Source of the DNA: Aquiflexum sp. TKW24L
GTDB lineage: Bacteria; Bacteroidota; Bacteroidia; Cytophagales; Cyclobacteriaceae
DNA length: 56,143 nucleotides
NCBI RefSeq assembly: GCF_023502205.1
Contig: NZ_JAMFLG010000030.1
Location: forward strand, 1-56,143
Direction: 5' to 3'
In this document: one piece after another, positions 16,732-24,950 of the stretch
Position numbering within the stretch: position 1 is the first letter of the stretch
Layout: each line of letters starts with the position of its first letter
Notes under the pieces: generated by a model
Seen by the model: the letters and a program-made list of their open reading frames with translations, nothing else
Told to the model about the DNA's origin: nothing
Databases searched by the model: none
Translations under genes and position numbers: made by a program

Positions 16732-18197
16732 TGATCTTCATTTATTTCTTTTTGGGAATATACATTCTGGCAATGCTGTTTATCCTTTTTTACAGTTTTG
16801 CCCAGGCTCATTTGCTGTATCATTTTTTTAGATTCAAAAAGAATCCAAATTTTTCCTTGGAACCCGCAGCCACGGATTTACCCAAAGTGACCGTGCAGCT
16901 TCCTGTCTACAATGAAATGTATGTTGTAGAAAGATTGATCGATGCTGTCTCCAAATTTCGTTATCCAAAAGATAAACTTGAGATCCAGATATTAGACGAC
17001 AGTACCGACGAAACTTCCCAGATCATAAAACGCAAGTTGAAAGAATATCCTGAGGTAAATTTCAAATATGTCCATCGCATAGACAGAAAAGGCTTTAAAG
17101 CAGGTGCTTTGAGAGAGGCAATGGAAGTGGCTGAAGGAGAATTTATAGCGATTTTTGATGCCGATTTTGTCCCGGATCCTGATTTTGTGATGAAGACTAT
17201 CGGGCATTTTCAGGATGACAAAGTGGGAATGGTACAGACGAGATGGACGCACCTAAATGAGGAATATTCTCTATTGACCCGCTTGCAGGCATTTGCTTTG
17301 GATGCCCACTTTATGGTGGAGCAGATGGGGAGAAATGGGCAGCATGCATTTATTAATTTCAATGGTACAGGAGGGATATGGAGGAAAAGCTGTATCCTCG
17401 ATGCCGGCAATTGGCATGATGATACACTTACTGAGGATCTTGACCTGAGCTACCGTGCGCAACAAAAAGGTTGGGAATTTATCTATCGCCCAGATATCAA
17501 ATCCCCCGCAGAACTTCCTCCCGTGATGTCTGCGATCAAATCCCAACAATTCAGATGGACAAAAGGTGGCGCCGAATGTGCGGTAAAGCATCTTGGGGAT
17601 GTGCTTTCCAAAAAGCTGCCACTAAAAACCAAACTACATGCCACTGCTCATTTGCTCAATGCGGTGATTTTCATCGCCGTATTATTGGTAAGTCTTAGCA
17701 GCATTCCGATTTGGTGGGCTTTCCATCAGGGACATATTCCGGAAAGTTATTTCCAGGGAGCTGCGGTATTTTTTGTGGGATTTGTGATCATTGCTTTGGT
17801 CTACTTCTTTGCCAATTTGAGTTTAGTGGACTATTCTTGGAAAGGAATCGGGCGATTTTTATGGGAGTTGCCACTGTTTCTAGCGGTATCCATGGGACTT
17901 GCCTTGCACAATGCACAGGCAGTTTGGGAAGGCTTGACAGGAAAACGGTCTCCTTTCATCCGTACTCCAAAATACAACCTAGAGAAAAGCCAAAAATCTT
18001 GGACCAAGAACATTTACAATCAGATCAAAATTCCTTTTACTACCTATGTTGAAGGGCTATTAGCTTTTATTTTCTTTACAATGGTAATATTATCGATTCA
18101 CTTCCAAACTTATGAAATGTTGGTTTTTCACCTGATGCTGACTTTTGGATATTCCGTGGTTTTCTTTGAGTCATTGAAAAGTTATAGGCTAAAATAA
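16731..18197 (+). CDS. Cellulose-synthase-like family 2 glycosyltransferase
   Basis: A 488-residue processive-type GT2 membrane enzyme. One N-terminal helix (about 3-28) precedes the cytoplasmic GT-A domain with all four hallmark motifs: DD 89-90, DxD at 143-145 (FDADF), TED at 234-236 and QxxRW at 272-276 (QQFRW). At least four C-terminal helices follow (about 303-325, 340-362, 372-392 and 440-485). It would transfer sugars from nucleotide donors to a growing chain or a lipid acceptor on the inner membrane. No PilZ domain is present. The ATG overlaps the stop of the polyferredoxin gene (TAATG), an unexpected partner for a glycosyltransferase. Homologues include CslA-like and glucomannan or ceramide glycosylation enzymes; product unknown. 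Confidence 0.92.
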   Translation: MIFIYFFLGIYILAMLFILFYSFAQAHLLYHFFRFKKNPNFSLEPAATDLPKVTVQLPVYNEMYVVERLIDAVSKFRYPKDKLEIQILDDSTDETSQIIKRKLKEYPEVNFKYVHRIDRKGFKAGALREAMEVAEGEFIAIFDADFVPDPDFVMKTIGHFQDDKVGMVQTRWTHLNEEYSLLTRLQAFALDAHFMVEQMGRNGQHAFINFNGTGGIWRKSCILDAGNWHDDTLTEDLDLSYRAQQKGWEFIYRPDIKSPAELPPVMSAIKSQQFRWTKGGAECAVKHLGDVLSKKLPLKTKLHATAHLLNAVIFIAVLLVSLSSIPIWWAFHQGHIPESYFQGAAVFFVGFVIIALVYFFANLSLVDYSWKGIGRFLWELPLFLAVSMGLALHNAQAVWEGLTGKRSPFIRTPKYNLEKSQKSWTKNIYNQIKIPFTTYVEGLLAFIFFTMVILSIHFQTYEMLVFHLMLTFGYSVVFFESLKSYRLK

Positions 18198-18252
18198 CCA
18201 AGAATTTTAAAAGCCATTCAGAAGTTCTATTTCAATTTCACCCAAAAAAACA

Positions 18253-18969
18253 ATGTCTTCCAATTTGGCCAAACAGCATATTCAACATCCGATTATTGAC
18301 GTGTTGATTCCGGCCTATAATGAAGAAGGTTCGATCGGAAAAGTAATCCAGGACATTCCCAAGTCTGTAAGGCATGTCATCGTTGTCAACAATAACTCCA
18401 AGGACAACACCCGCCAAGTGGCCGAAAAAGCAGGAGCGATAGTATTGGACGAACCAAAAATGGGCTATGGAAAAGCTTGTTTGACAGGGATGTCCTATTT
18501 GGCGAAATTGGAAGTGGAGCCTGACATCCTTGTTTTTTTGGATGGGGATTACAGTGATTATCCCGAACAGCTGCTTGCTGTCATTGATCCTATTTTAAAG
18601 CACGATTACGATATGGTCATTGGTTCCCGGGCTCGGGGAATTAGAGAAAGTGGCTCTATGACCTTGCCACAGGTATTCGGTAATTGGTTGGCCACTAGTT
18701 TGATGAGCGTATTTTACAAAACAGACTACACCGATTTGGGACCATTCCGAGCTATCAAATGGGACAAGTTGAAAGCCTTGGGGATGGTGGACCAGAACTA
18801 TGGTTGGACAATCGAGATGCAGATCAAAGCCGCCAAAGCAGGATTGAAAACGACCGAAGTCCCGGTAGATTACCGAAAAAGAATCGGAGTTTCCAAGGTA
18901 AGTGGAACCATCAAAGGTGTAATTGGAGCGGGGTATAAGATATTGTGGACGATATGGAGGTATAAATAG
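18253..18969 (+). CDS. Family 2 glycosyltransferase, DPM1-like
   Basis: A 238-residue soluble GT2 enzyme of the dolichyl-phosphate-mannose-synthase or UDP-glucose type. It shows DVLIPAYNEEGSIG (residues 16-29), an NNNSKDNT nucleotide-binding loop near 46-53, and the metal-binding DxD at 97-99 (LDGDYSD). It has no membrane helix. Members move a sugar from a nucleotide to polyprenyl phosphate or a related acceptor. It follows the larger GT2 by 55 nt on the same strand and probably closes the operon. A decayed copy of its 3' end lies about 150 nt downstream. Confidence 0.9.
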   Translation: MSSNLAKQHIQHPIIDVLIPAYNEEGSIGKVIQDIPKSVRHVIVVNNNSKDNTRQVAEKAGAIVLDEPKMGYGKACLTGMSYLAKLEVEPDILVFLDGDYSDYPEQLLAVIDPILKHDYDMVIGSRARGIRESGSMTLPQVFGNWLATSLMSVFYKTDYTDLGPFRAIKWDKLKALGMVDQNYGWTIEMQIKAAKAGLKTTEVPVDYRKRIGVSKVSGTIKGVIGAGYKILWTIWRYK

Positions 18970-19118
18970 GACGAAGAAAATTGAGAAAATTAGTCATAAT
19001 TAGAATCGAGTCTCATTTATTCATTCAACCATAATTTGGGATACTAGGAGTTAGGTAAATATTAGATTTAAATTATTGAGACTAATTTGAAGTCCTCAAA
19101 TGCATGAGGAAAAACAAT

Positions 19119-19213
19119 AGAGATTCCGGCGGATTACCAAAAACGATTTGGGTTTTCCAAAGGCATTAATAGGGGCAGGAAACAGGATTTTGTAGATGAT
19201 GTGGTGGAGGTAG
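19119..19213 (+). pseudogene. Remnant of a second GT2 gene (3' end)
   Basis: Translated in one frame this begins EIPADYQKRFGFSK, matching TEVPVDYRKRIGVSK near the end of the GT2 at 18253-18969. After a deletion of about 20 nt and a shift of frame it continues LIGAGNRIL, stop, MMWW against VIGAGYKILWTIW. It is a decayed piece of a tandem paralogue. The surrounding gene-free stretch 18970-19504 shows nothing else except AT-rich leader DNA before the carbamoyltransferase. Confidence 0.75.
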
Positions 19214-19504
19214 CGAGAGATGGATTATGTCATATATTTATTTTTGTTTTTAGTATGTTTTCAAAAAATATTTTGGCAATTCAAAATAAATTTTAATATT
19301 TAAAAAATATTGGTGATAAATGTCTAGTGGCATTCTCTCTTTCGTTACCCATTAAGAGCATCATTATTGAACTTGACCAGAAACTATCTCAAATGAAAAG
19401 TTCCTTTCGATTACAAGTTGTAGTTTTTATTTGGTAGTATTTTTCTAAAGAAAATTATTCATAATTTCCAATCCTTATTTTAAATTTTTACACCCTTTTT
19501 ACTA

Positions 19505-21370
19505 ATGAAGAAAATTTTAGGAATATCGGCATTTTATCATGATTCTGCTGCTGCAATTCTTGTAGATGGTGTGATAATCGCCGCAGCACAGGAAGAAAGA
19601 TTTACCAGAAAAAAGCATACGCCGGACTTTCCAGTTAATGCTGTCAAATATTGTTTAGAGGAGTCTGGATTAACTATTGATGAATTAGATGCTGTGGTTT
19701 TTTACGATAAACCACTACTCAAATTTGAGAGGCTTTTGGAAACTTACTACGCTTTCGCCCCAAGAGGATTAAGACAATTTGTGGTTTCAATTCCTGTTTG
19801 GCTAAGGGAAAAAATGTTTTTAAAAAAATTGCTCTATGAAGGTTTAGAAGAGGTCGAAGGTTATGACAAAAAGAGTTTTAAGCTTTTGTTTCCTGAGCAT
19901 CACCTTTCCCATGCTGCAAGTGCCTTTTATCCATCTTCTTTTCAGGAAGCAGCTATATTGACAATTGATGGGGTAGGAGAGTGGGCTACGGCAACTATTG
20001 GACATGGGAAAGGTAAAAGTATTGAAATAATAAAGGAAATGGATTTTCCTCATTCAGTCGGTCTGCTGTATTCTGCTTTCACATATTATTTAGGTTTCAG
20101 GGTTAATTCCGGTGAGTATAAGTTGATGGGGTTGGCCCCATATGGAAACCCTGAAGCCAAACAGACTCTTGAATTTATTGAATTGATAAAAAACAACATT
20201 GTTTCAATTAAAGACGATGGATCGATTTGGTTAAATCAGGATTATTTTAATTATGCCACTGGCTTGAAAATGATCAATGAGAAAAAGTGGGAGAAACTGT
20301 TTGGTTTTCCAACTGTCAAACCTGATGGAGAGGTATCCCAAATACATTGCAACCTTGCCAATGCTATACAAAAAGTTACAGAAGAAATTGTAATAAAAAT
20401 GGCCCATGAAGCAAAACGACTTACAGGTTCTGACTATTTATGTATGGCAGGTGGTGTAGCTTTGAACTGCGTGGCAAATGGTAAATTAATCAAAGAAGGT
20501 ATTTTTAAAGATATTTTTATTCAGCCTGCGGCAGGAGATGCGGGAGGTGCGCTTGGAGCTGCGCAGGCTGTTCATCATCTATATTATGACCAAGAAAGAA
20601 TTATTGATCAAAGTATGGACCAAATGCGGGGGTCATATCTTGGTCCTGATTATTCAAGAAAAGAAATTGAAATTGCATTTAAGAAACATAAAGCAGTTTT
20701 TCATTATTTTGATGATTTTGATACGATATGCAAGCAGGCATCTGCGTATTTGGATGAAGGCAATGTTGTGGGGTGGTTTCAGGGCAGGATGGAATTTGGT
20801 CCGAGGGCATTGGGAAACAGAAGTATCTTAGGTGATGCAAGAAATCCTGAAATGCAGAAAAAATTGAATTTAAAAATCAAATACCGGGAGGGTTTCAGAC
20901 CTTTTGCCCCTTCTGTACTAGCAGAGGACGTCGAAGAATACTTTGATCTAAAAGCAATATCTCCTTATATGCTACTGATAGCAGATGTCAATGAAAGCAG
21001 GAGAAAAAAATTACCTGATGATTATTTTGAAAGGGATCTTTGGGAAAGACTATATTTTGAAAGGAGTGATATCCAATCTGTAACACATCTTGATTATTCA
21101 GCAAGGGTCCAAACAGTTCATAAAGAAACCAACCCCAGGTATTGGGATTTAATCAATGCTTTCAAAGCAAAAACCGGGTATGGTTTGGTGGTAAATACAA
21201 GTTTTAATGTGCGTGGGGAACCTATAGTTTGTACGCCCGAAGATGCTTATAAGTGCTTCATGGCAACCGAAATGGATTATCTGGTTGTAGATAATTATAT
21301 CCTGAAAAAAACTGAACAGCCTGATTGGGAAAACAGGGAAAAGTGGATAGGCAAATTTAAATTAGATTAA
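19505..21370 (+). CDS. NodU/CmcH-family carbamoyltransferase
   Basis: A 621-residue O-carbamoyltransferase that uses carbamoyl phosphate and ATP to carbamoylate a hydroxyl group. The N-terminal ASKHA-type domain has the conserved EHHLSHA (131-137), which includes the metal-binding histidines, and TIDGVGEW (153-160). Further on are MAGGVALNCVANG and PAAGDAGGALGAA. The C-terminal domain shows GRMEFGPRALGNRSIL and VNTSFNVRGEPIV. Relatives act on Nod factors, antibiotics and saxitoxin (SxtI). It heads a plus-strand set with an SGNH hydrolase, an SxtK-like peptide and an SxtJ-like protein, all within tens of bases, so a sugar of the local polysaccharide or a secreted metabolite is the probable acceptor. 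Confidence 0.95.
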   Translation: MKKILGISAFYHDSAAAILVDGVIIAAAQEERFTRKKHTPDFPVNAVKYCLEESGLTIDELDAVVFYDKPLLKFERLLETYYAFAPRGLRQFVVSIPVWLREKMFLKKLLYEGLEEVEGYDKKSFKLLFPEHHLSHAASAFYPSSFQEAAILTIDGVGEWATATIGHGKGKSIEIIKEMDFPHSVGLLYSAFTYYLGFRVNSGEYKLMGLAPYGNPEAKQTLEFIELIKNNIVSIKDDGSIWLNQDYFNYATGLKMINEKKWEKLFGFPTVKPDGEVSQIHCNLANAIQKVTEEIVIKMAHEAKRLTGSDYLCMAGGVALNCVANGKLIKEGIFKDIFIQPAAGDAGGALGAAQAVHHLYYDQERIIDQSMDQMRGSYLGPDYSRKEIEIAFKKHKAVFHYFDDFDTICKQASAYLDEGNVVGWFQGRMEFGPRALGNRSILGDARNPEMQKKLNLKIKYREGFRPFAPSVLAEDVEEYFDLKAISPYMLLIADVNESRRKKLPDDYFERDLWERLYFERSDIQSVTHLDYSARVQTVHKETNPRYWDLINAFKAKTGYGLVVNTSFNVRGEPIVCTPEDAYKCFMATEMDYLVVDNYILKKTEQPDWENREKWIGKFKLD

Positions 21371-21380
21371 CATTTGTGTT

Positions 21381-22451
21381 ATGGCGGGTAAAATAAAAAT
21401 CTGGTTTGGTAACATACTTATTTTAGTTGTTTCGTTGACAATTGCATTTTTGATCGGAGAAGGAGTCATTCGCCTTCTTTACAAAGACCAAATAACCCTT
21501 TTTCCTCGATATACGACAGACGCTCATTATGGTGAATTCAGTATTAGAAGAATGATCCCAAATTTAAAATTCAAGCATAGAAGTGTGGATGGCGTATTTC
21601 ATTTTAAAACAAATAACAAGGGGTTTAGAAGTGATGAGGATATTGAATATGCAAAAAAGGCCAATGAATTAAGGGTCTTGGTAATTGGAGATTCTCATTC
21701 CTTCGGGGCAGAGGTAAATCAAGAGGAGTGTTATGCTGCGGTTACGCAATATTTATTAAGGGAAAATGGCTTAGACGTCACCGTAATAAATGCAGGTTTT
21801 GCTGGAAGTGGAACGGCAGAACATTTAGTGTTTTTAGAAAATGAAGGATATAAATACGATCCGGATTTTGTTGTTTTAGGATTTTATGCTAATGATTTTG
21901 CAGATAATGTCAGATCATCAATTTTTAAGATAAATAATGATTCTCTTATCCTGAATAACAAGACCTATTTACCTGGTGTAAAAATCCAAAATGTAATATA
22001 CAAGTTTGGATTGGTTCGGTTTTTGGGCCAGAATTCGTATTTGTATGCCTATTTATACAACACGATTTGGGCGATGGTTAAGGAATCTTTTTCAAAAAAA
22101 GGTAAAGAAATAGCCGTCGAATATGCTGTTGCGATGGATGATGATTATTCCGATTATGAGCAAAAATTGGTAAGGAAACTTTTGGAAAGAATGTACAATT
22201 TTACCTCTGAACTTGCTATTCCTTTGATCATTTTAGATATTCCAAGGGTTGGCATACAATCTTCTGTCCCTGATAATCTTTTAGATACATTTAATAACAA
22301 CAGTAATTATTTTATTTATTCTCAGGATTTATTGAAAGAATATAGTCAGATGAAATTGGCACATGTGCCCAATGGAAATAGGCATATTTCGGCAGAATCA
22401 CATCAGCTCTTGGGAAATTTAGTTGTGGAATACATTTTAGCTAACCGATAA
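21381..22451 (+). CDS. Membrane-anchored SGNH/GDSL hydrolase-like protein
   Basis: A 356-residue protein with one N-terminal membrane helix (about 9-31) and an SGNH-type domain outside the membrane. Block I is GDSHSFG with Ser105 as the likely nucleophile. AGFAGSGT supplies the oxyanion-hole glycine, YANDFADN carries the block III Asn, and a histidine near the C-terminus (GNRHISAESH) may complete the triad. SGNH enzymes in such neighbourhoods act as O-acyl esterases or acyltransferases on glycans. It begins 10 nt after the carbamoyltransferase stop, so the two are co-expressed. In saxitoxin-type and related cassettes a protein of this sort often accompanies NodU-like enzymes. Confidence 0.85.
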   Translation: MAGKIKIWFGNILILVVSLTIAFLIGEGVIRLLYKDQITLFPRYTTDAHYGEFSIRRMIPNLKFKHRSVDGVFHFKTNNKGFRSDEDIEYAKKANELRVLVIGDSHSFGAEVNQEECYAAVTQYLLRENGLDVTVINAGFAGSGTAEHLVFLENEGYKYDPDFVVLGFYANDFADNVRSSIFKINNDSLILNNKTYLPGVKIQNVIYKFGLVRFLGQNSYLYAYLYNTIWAMVKESFSKKGKEIAVEYAVAMDDDYSDYEQKLVRKLLERMYNFTSELAIPLIILDIPRVGIQSSVPDNLLDTFNNNSNYFIYSQDLLKEYSQMKLAHVPNGNRHISAESHQLLGNLVVEYILANR

Positions 22452-22509
22452 CAAGAAAAAAGTACAAAGTATTAATAATTTAAACCGAATTTAAAAAGTA
22501 AATAATCTT

Positions 22510-22659
22510 ATGGATATTTTAAAAGACTTATGGCTTTTCATGAAGGAAAGAAAAAAATTTTGGCTCGCACCAATCATTATTATTTTATTGCTTCTAGGTG
22601 TTTTGATTGTTTTTGGCGGCAGTAGTGCCTTGGCTCCATTTATTTATACATTGTTTTAA
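22510..22659 (+). CDS. SxtK/DUF5989-like small membrane peptide
   Basis: A 49-residue protein with a charged amphipathic start (MDILKDLWLFMKERKK) and one hydrophobic helix (about 17-37), ending in a short aromatic tail (FIYTLF). Size, position and pattern match the DUF5989 / SxtK-type peptides found beside carbamoyltransferases and SxtJ. Their function is unknown; a membrane anchor or partner for the carbamoyltransferase has been a natural guess. It lies between the SGNH gene (58 nt before) and the SxtJ-like gene (14 nt after), which supports it as a real gene. Confidence 0.8.
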   Translation: MDILKDLWLFMKERKKFWLAPIIIILLLLGVLIVFGGSSALAPFIYTLF

Positions 22660-22673
22660 TTTTGGTTATTGTT

Positions 22674-23036
22674 ATGAAAAATAAAAAAGATTCTTCAGGC
22701 ACGATTCTGGTTATTGTATTGGGATTTACCCTTTTGTATCTAGTGTTTGACAGTGTTTGGTTGCTTTATTTCGCTTTTGGAATCGGGGTCTTAGCAGTCG
22801 CCTCTACAAAAATAGGATTGCAAATTGAAAAATTTTGGTTTGGATTGGCGAAAATTTTGGGACATATTATTCCAACTGTTTTAATGGCGATAATATTTTA
22901 TCTTTTTCTTTTTCCGATTGCGCTAGTTTCTAGGATGTTTAGTAATGATCCACTTTTGCTCTCTAATAAGTATAATAGTTTTTTTAAAACGGTAAATAGA
23001 AAATTTGTTAAAGGGGATTTTGAGAAGATATGGTGA
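22674..23036 (+). CDS. SxtJ-like membrane protein
   Basis: A 120-residue membrane protein from the ATG at 22674; a TTG at 22662 is possible but less likely. It has two or three hydrophobic stretches (about 12-40 and 63-90), the segment KFWFGLAKILGHIIPTVLM, and a charged tail (KTVNRKFVKGDFEKIW) like that of SxtJ, an unassigned protein of the saxitoxin gene cluster. SxtJ-like and SxtK-like proteins regularly accompany NodU/SxtI carbamoyltransferases. It is the last gene before a strong terminator at 23117. No function beyond a supporting role can be read from the sequence. Confidence 0.82.
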   Translation: MKNKKDSSGTILVIVLGFTLLYLVFDSVWLLYFAFGIGVLAVASTKIGLQIEKFWFGLAKILGHIIPTVLMAIIFYLFLFPIALVSRMFSNDPLLLSNKYNSFFKTVNRKFVKGDFEKIW

Positions 23037-23116
23037 GATGATTAATATTAGATCAATTAATGCTTTTTAAATATTGCTTTAAATCTCTAGTCTTCAAAAA
23101 ACGATTATAAAAATAG

Positions 23117-23145
23117 GGTAGGTTCAAACGAACCTACCGCTTTTT
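23117..23145 (+). terminator. Terminator of the carbamoylation cassette
   Basis: GGTAGGTTC/GAACCTACC (23117-23125 and 23130-23138) is a perfect 9-bp stem with a 4-nt loop, followed by GCTTTTTG. It closes the plus-strand set that begins at 19505. Confidence 0.85.
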
Positions 23146-23187
23146 GATTATTTGGTGTTTGCGACAACATAAAATTGGCCCCCTGAT

Positions 23188-23379
23188 TTATTGTTCTTTT
23201 GATATCCAGTAGGTACCTTTCCCGATTACCCAGGTAAAAAAGTCAACAAATTCTGGTATTTGGATGGACAGGATTTCCATCAGGAATGTACATGCTTCAA
23301 GTCTATTATGGGTTTTTATATAAATCATACTGTCCGATATCGAGTGTAGTCTCACGCTTACGGGATTGCCTTCATGATT
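23188..23379 (-). other. Possible gene remnant, unknown family
   Basis: A minus-strand frame open for 63 codons with an internal ATG at 23328 (46 residues from there). The reading includes NPVSVRLHSISDS and FVDFFTWVIGKGTYW, which look protein-like, but I recognise no family and no upstream continuation. It could be the C-terminal scrap of a lost gene. The rest of the 23037-23473 spacer holds only the terminator at 23117. Confidence 0.3.
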
Positions 23380-23473
23380 TCAGATAAATCCACAAATGTT
23401 TTAAGGATTTTAATAAGTCTAAAATACATGCGTAATTACTTTTTGTCAATTTGGAAACTAAAATTAAGATAAG

Positions 23474-24808
23474 TTATTTCATAAATACATAAAATGGAAT
23501 GTTATAAGACGCCACATTCCCTTGACCATCATAGGCAAAAACAAAAATTCTATATGGACCTTCCTCTTTAGGTGATTTAAATTGAATTTTATTGTCTTCA
23601 ACCTTCTGAATCAGATACTTCATATTGTAATAATTTAATTTAACATCAGTTTTATTTATCTCATCTATAAAATAGTTTTCCTCATGCCTAATTTCCCATT
23701 TGTATGTCAAGGCATCTCCTTCTGGGTCATCGACGGTAGCAACAGCAGTGTAGTCCTGATAGTTTGCCAAATAAACATTGTCACTCACCAAACCTTCCTT
23801 AGTTTCAATAAATAAATTTTCAACAATTGGTGCTAAGTTTTTTGTATTTTCTCCCGACCAGGCATATCTAAGGAAATTTACTGATTCGGTCTCAGATCCA
23901 TCCGAAGAAAATAAACTAAACCAAGTATGGGTCGCTTCATGTTTAAAGCCCCAATAGAAGGCATAACTTCCCAAGAAAAAAACCGAATCATTATTCATTA
24001 AATTCCAATGCTTTTCCATTAATTCTCTTTTCGTTGAATTTTTTAGTTCTATTGGGGCCCCCCATTCAGAGTTTGGTATTGACCAGTGACCAGTAGGTCC
24101 CCATTCAGATATTATGTAGGCCTTACTCCATCCATTATTTTTATACATGGCATCATGAATATCTAGCGGCGATTTAAAAATATTGTAACCTAATATATCA
24201 ATATTCGGGATTATTTTTTCGATTGATCCGATTTTCGTTTTTCCGGAGAGAAAATCCACAGCTGTCATAGTTGGATGATTGGGATCAACTTCTTTAACCA
24301 TTTTTGCCACCTTATTTATTATGTACAATATCTCTAATCTACCCCCTCCGCCATATCTAGTTACTTCGTTTCCAACACCCCACATCAATAAAGCAGGGTG
24401 ATCTTTATACTTTTCGATAAAAGGCCTTAATTCTTCAATTTTTTGATCAACTTCCCAAAATCTCCAGTAACTAAAATCTTTGCCCCAATGAGGTCTGCCA
24501 ATTTCTAGCCCTAGGGTAACCGTCAATCCCAATTTATGGGCCTCATCTAATATGCGGTCTACATCATATAGGCTCCAGGTTCTAATTGAGTTCCCTCCAT
24601 ACATTGCAACCTTTTCTAGTTGGTCTGTTCCCCCTGCTCCTTTTATAAAATAGGGTTCACCATGTCTAAAAAGCTGTGCCCTTCCTTCCTCGTATCTTAT
24701 TTCAACCGTTGGATTGAGGTTTTCCTGTTCATTTTTACCACAAGAAAAAACTAAAAACACACAGATTAAAATTTGAGATGTTTTTAAACTCTTTGAAATA
24801 TGAAACAT
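23474..24808 (-). CDS. GH2/GH5-like glycosidase lipoprotein
   Basis: A 444-residue lipoprotein (FSCG, Cys23) with a clan GH-A barrel at about 35-320. Candidate catalytic residues are Glu148 (WGVGNEV, acid/base) and Glu235 (IISEWGPTGHW, nucleophile), and the barrel opens with FIKGAGG, as in GH2-type domains that lack the sugar-binding lobes. The C-terminal 100 residues look like an Ig-like or PKD domain (DPEGDALTYKW). It is clearly related to the third domain of the fusion protein at 24951-28853 (FIKG, GNE, SEWGP/TEFGP), which is transcribed divergently from the same 142-nt gap. Envelope-attached cleavage or transglycosylation of the same glucan-like polymer is the best inference. Confidence 0.82.
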   Translation of the reverse strand: MFHISKSLKTSQILICVFLVFSCGKNEQENLNPTVEIRYEEGRAQLFRHGEPYFIKGAGGTDQLEKVAMYGGNSIRTWSLYDVDRILDEAHKLGLTVTLGLEIGRPHWGKDFSYWRFWEVDQKIEELRPFIEKYKDHPALLMWGVGNEVTRYGGGGRLEILYIINKVAKMVKEVDPNHPTMTAVDFLSGKTKIGSIEKIIPNIDILGYNIFKSPLDIHDAMYKNNGWSKAYIISEWGPTGHWSIPNSEWGAPIELKNSTKRELMEKHWNLMNNDSVFFLGSYAFYWGFKHEATHTWFSLFSSDGSETESVNFLRYAWSGENTKNLAPIVENLFIETKEGLVSDNVYLANYQDYTAVATVDDPEGDALTYKWEIRHEENYFIDEINKTDVKLNYYNMKYLIQKVEDNKIQFKSPKEEGPYRIFVFAYDGQGNVASYNIPFYVFMK

Positions 24809-24835
24809 ATAGTGTTATTTTGAAATTGATTTTCT

Positions 24836-24843
24836 CAAATTTA
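24836..24843 (-). promoter_or_regulatory. -7 element of the GH lipoprotein gene
   Basis: On the minus strand TAAATTTG matches TAnnTTTG, 28 nt before the ATG at 24808. No clear -33 element was seen. Confidence 0.5.
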
Positions 24844-24950
24844 AATAATAAATTTTTATTTCATTATAAATTATTTCTTTATATAAAAAAATTTGTTTTT
24901 CAGATATGAAATAATGTATTTTAAACTTTTATTCACCCATTTAAATTGTT

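Noticed and set aside
22662-22673. TTG start for the SxtJ-like gene
   Set aside because: An ATG four codons later begins the basic N-terminus typical of such membrane proteins and fits better.
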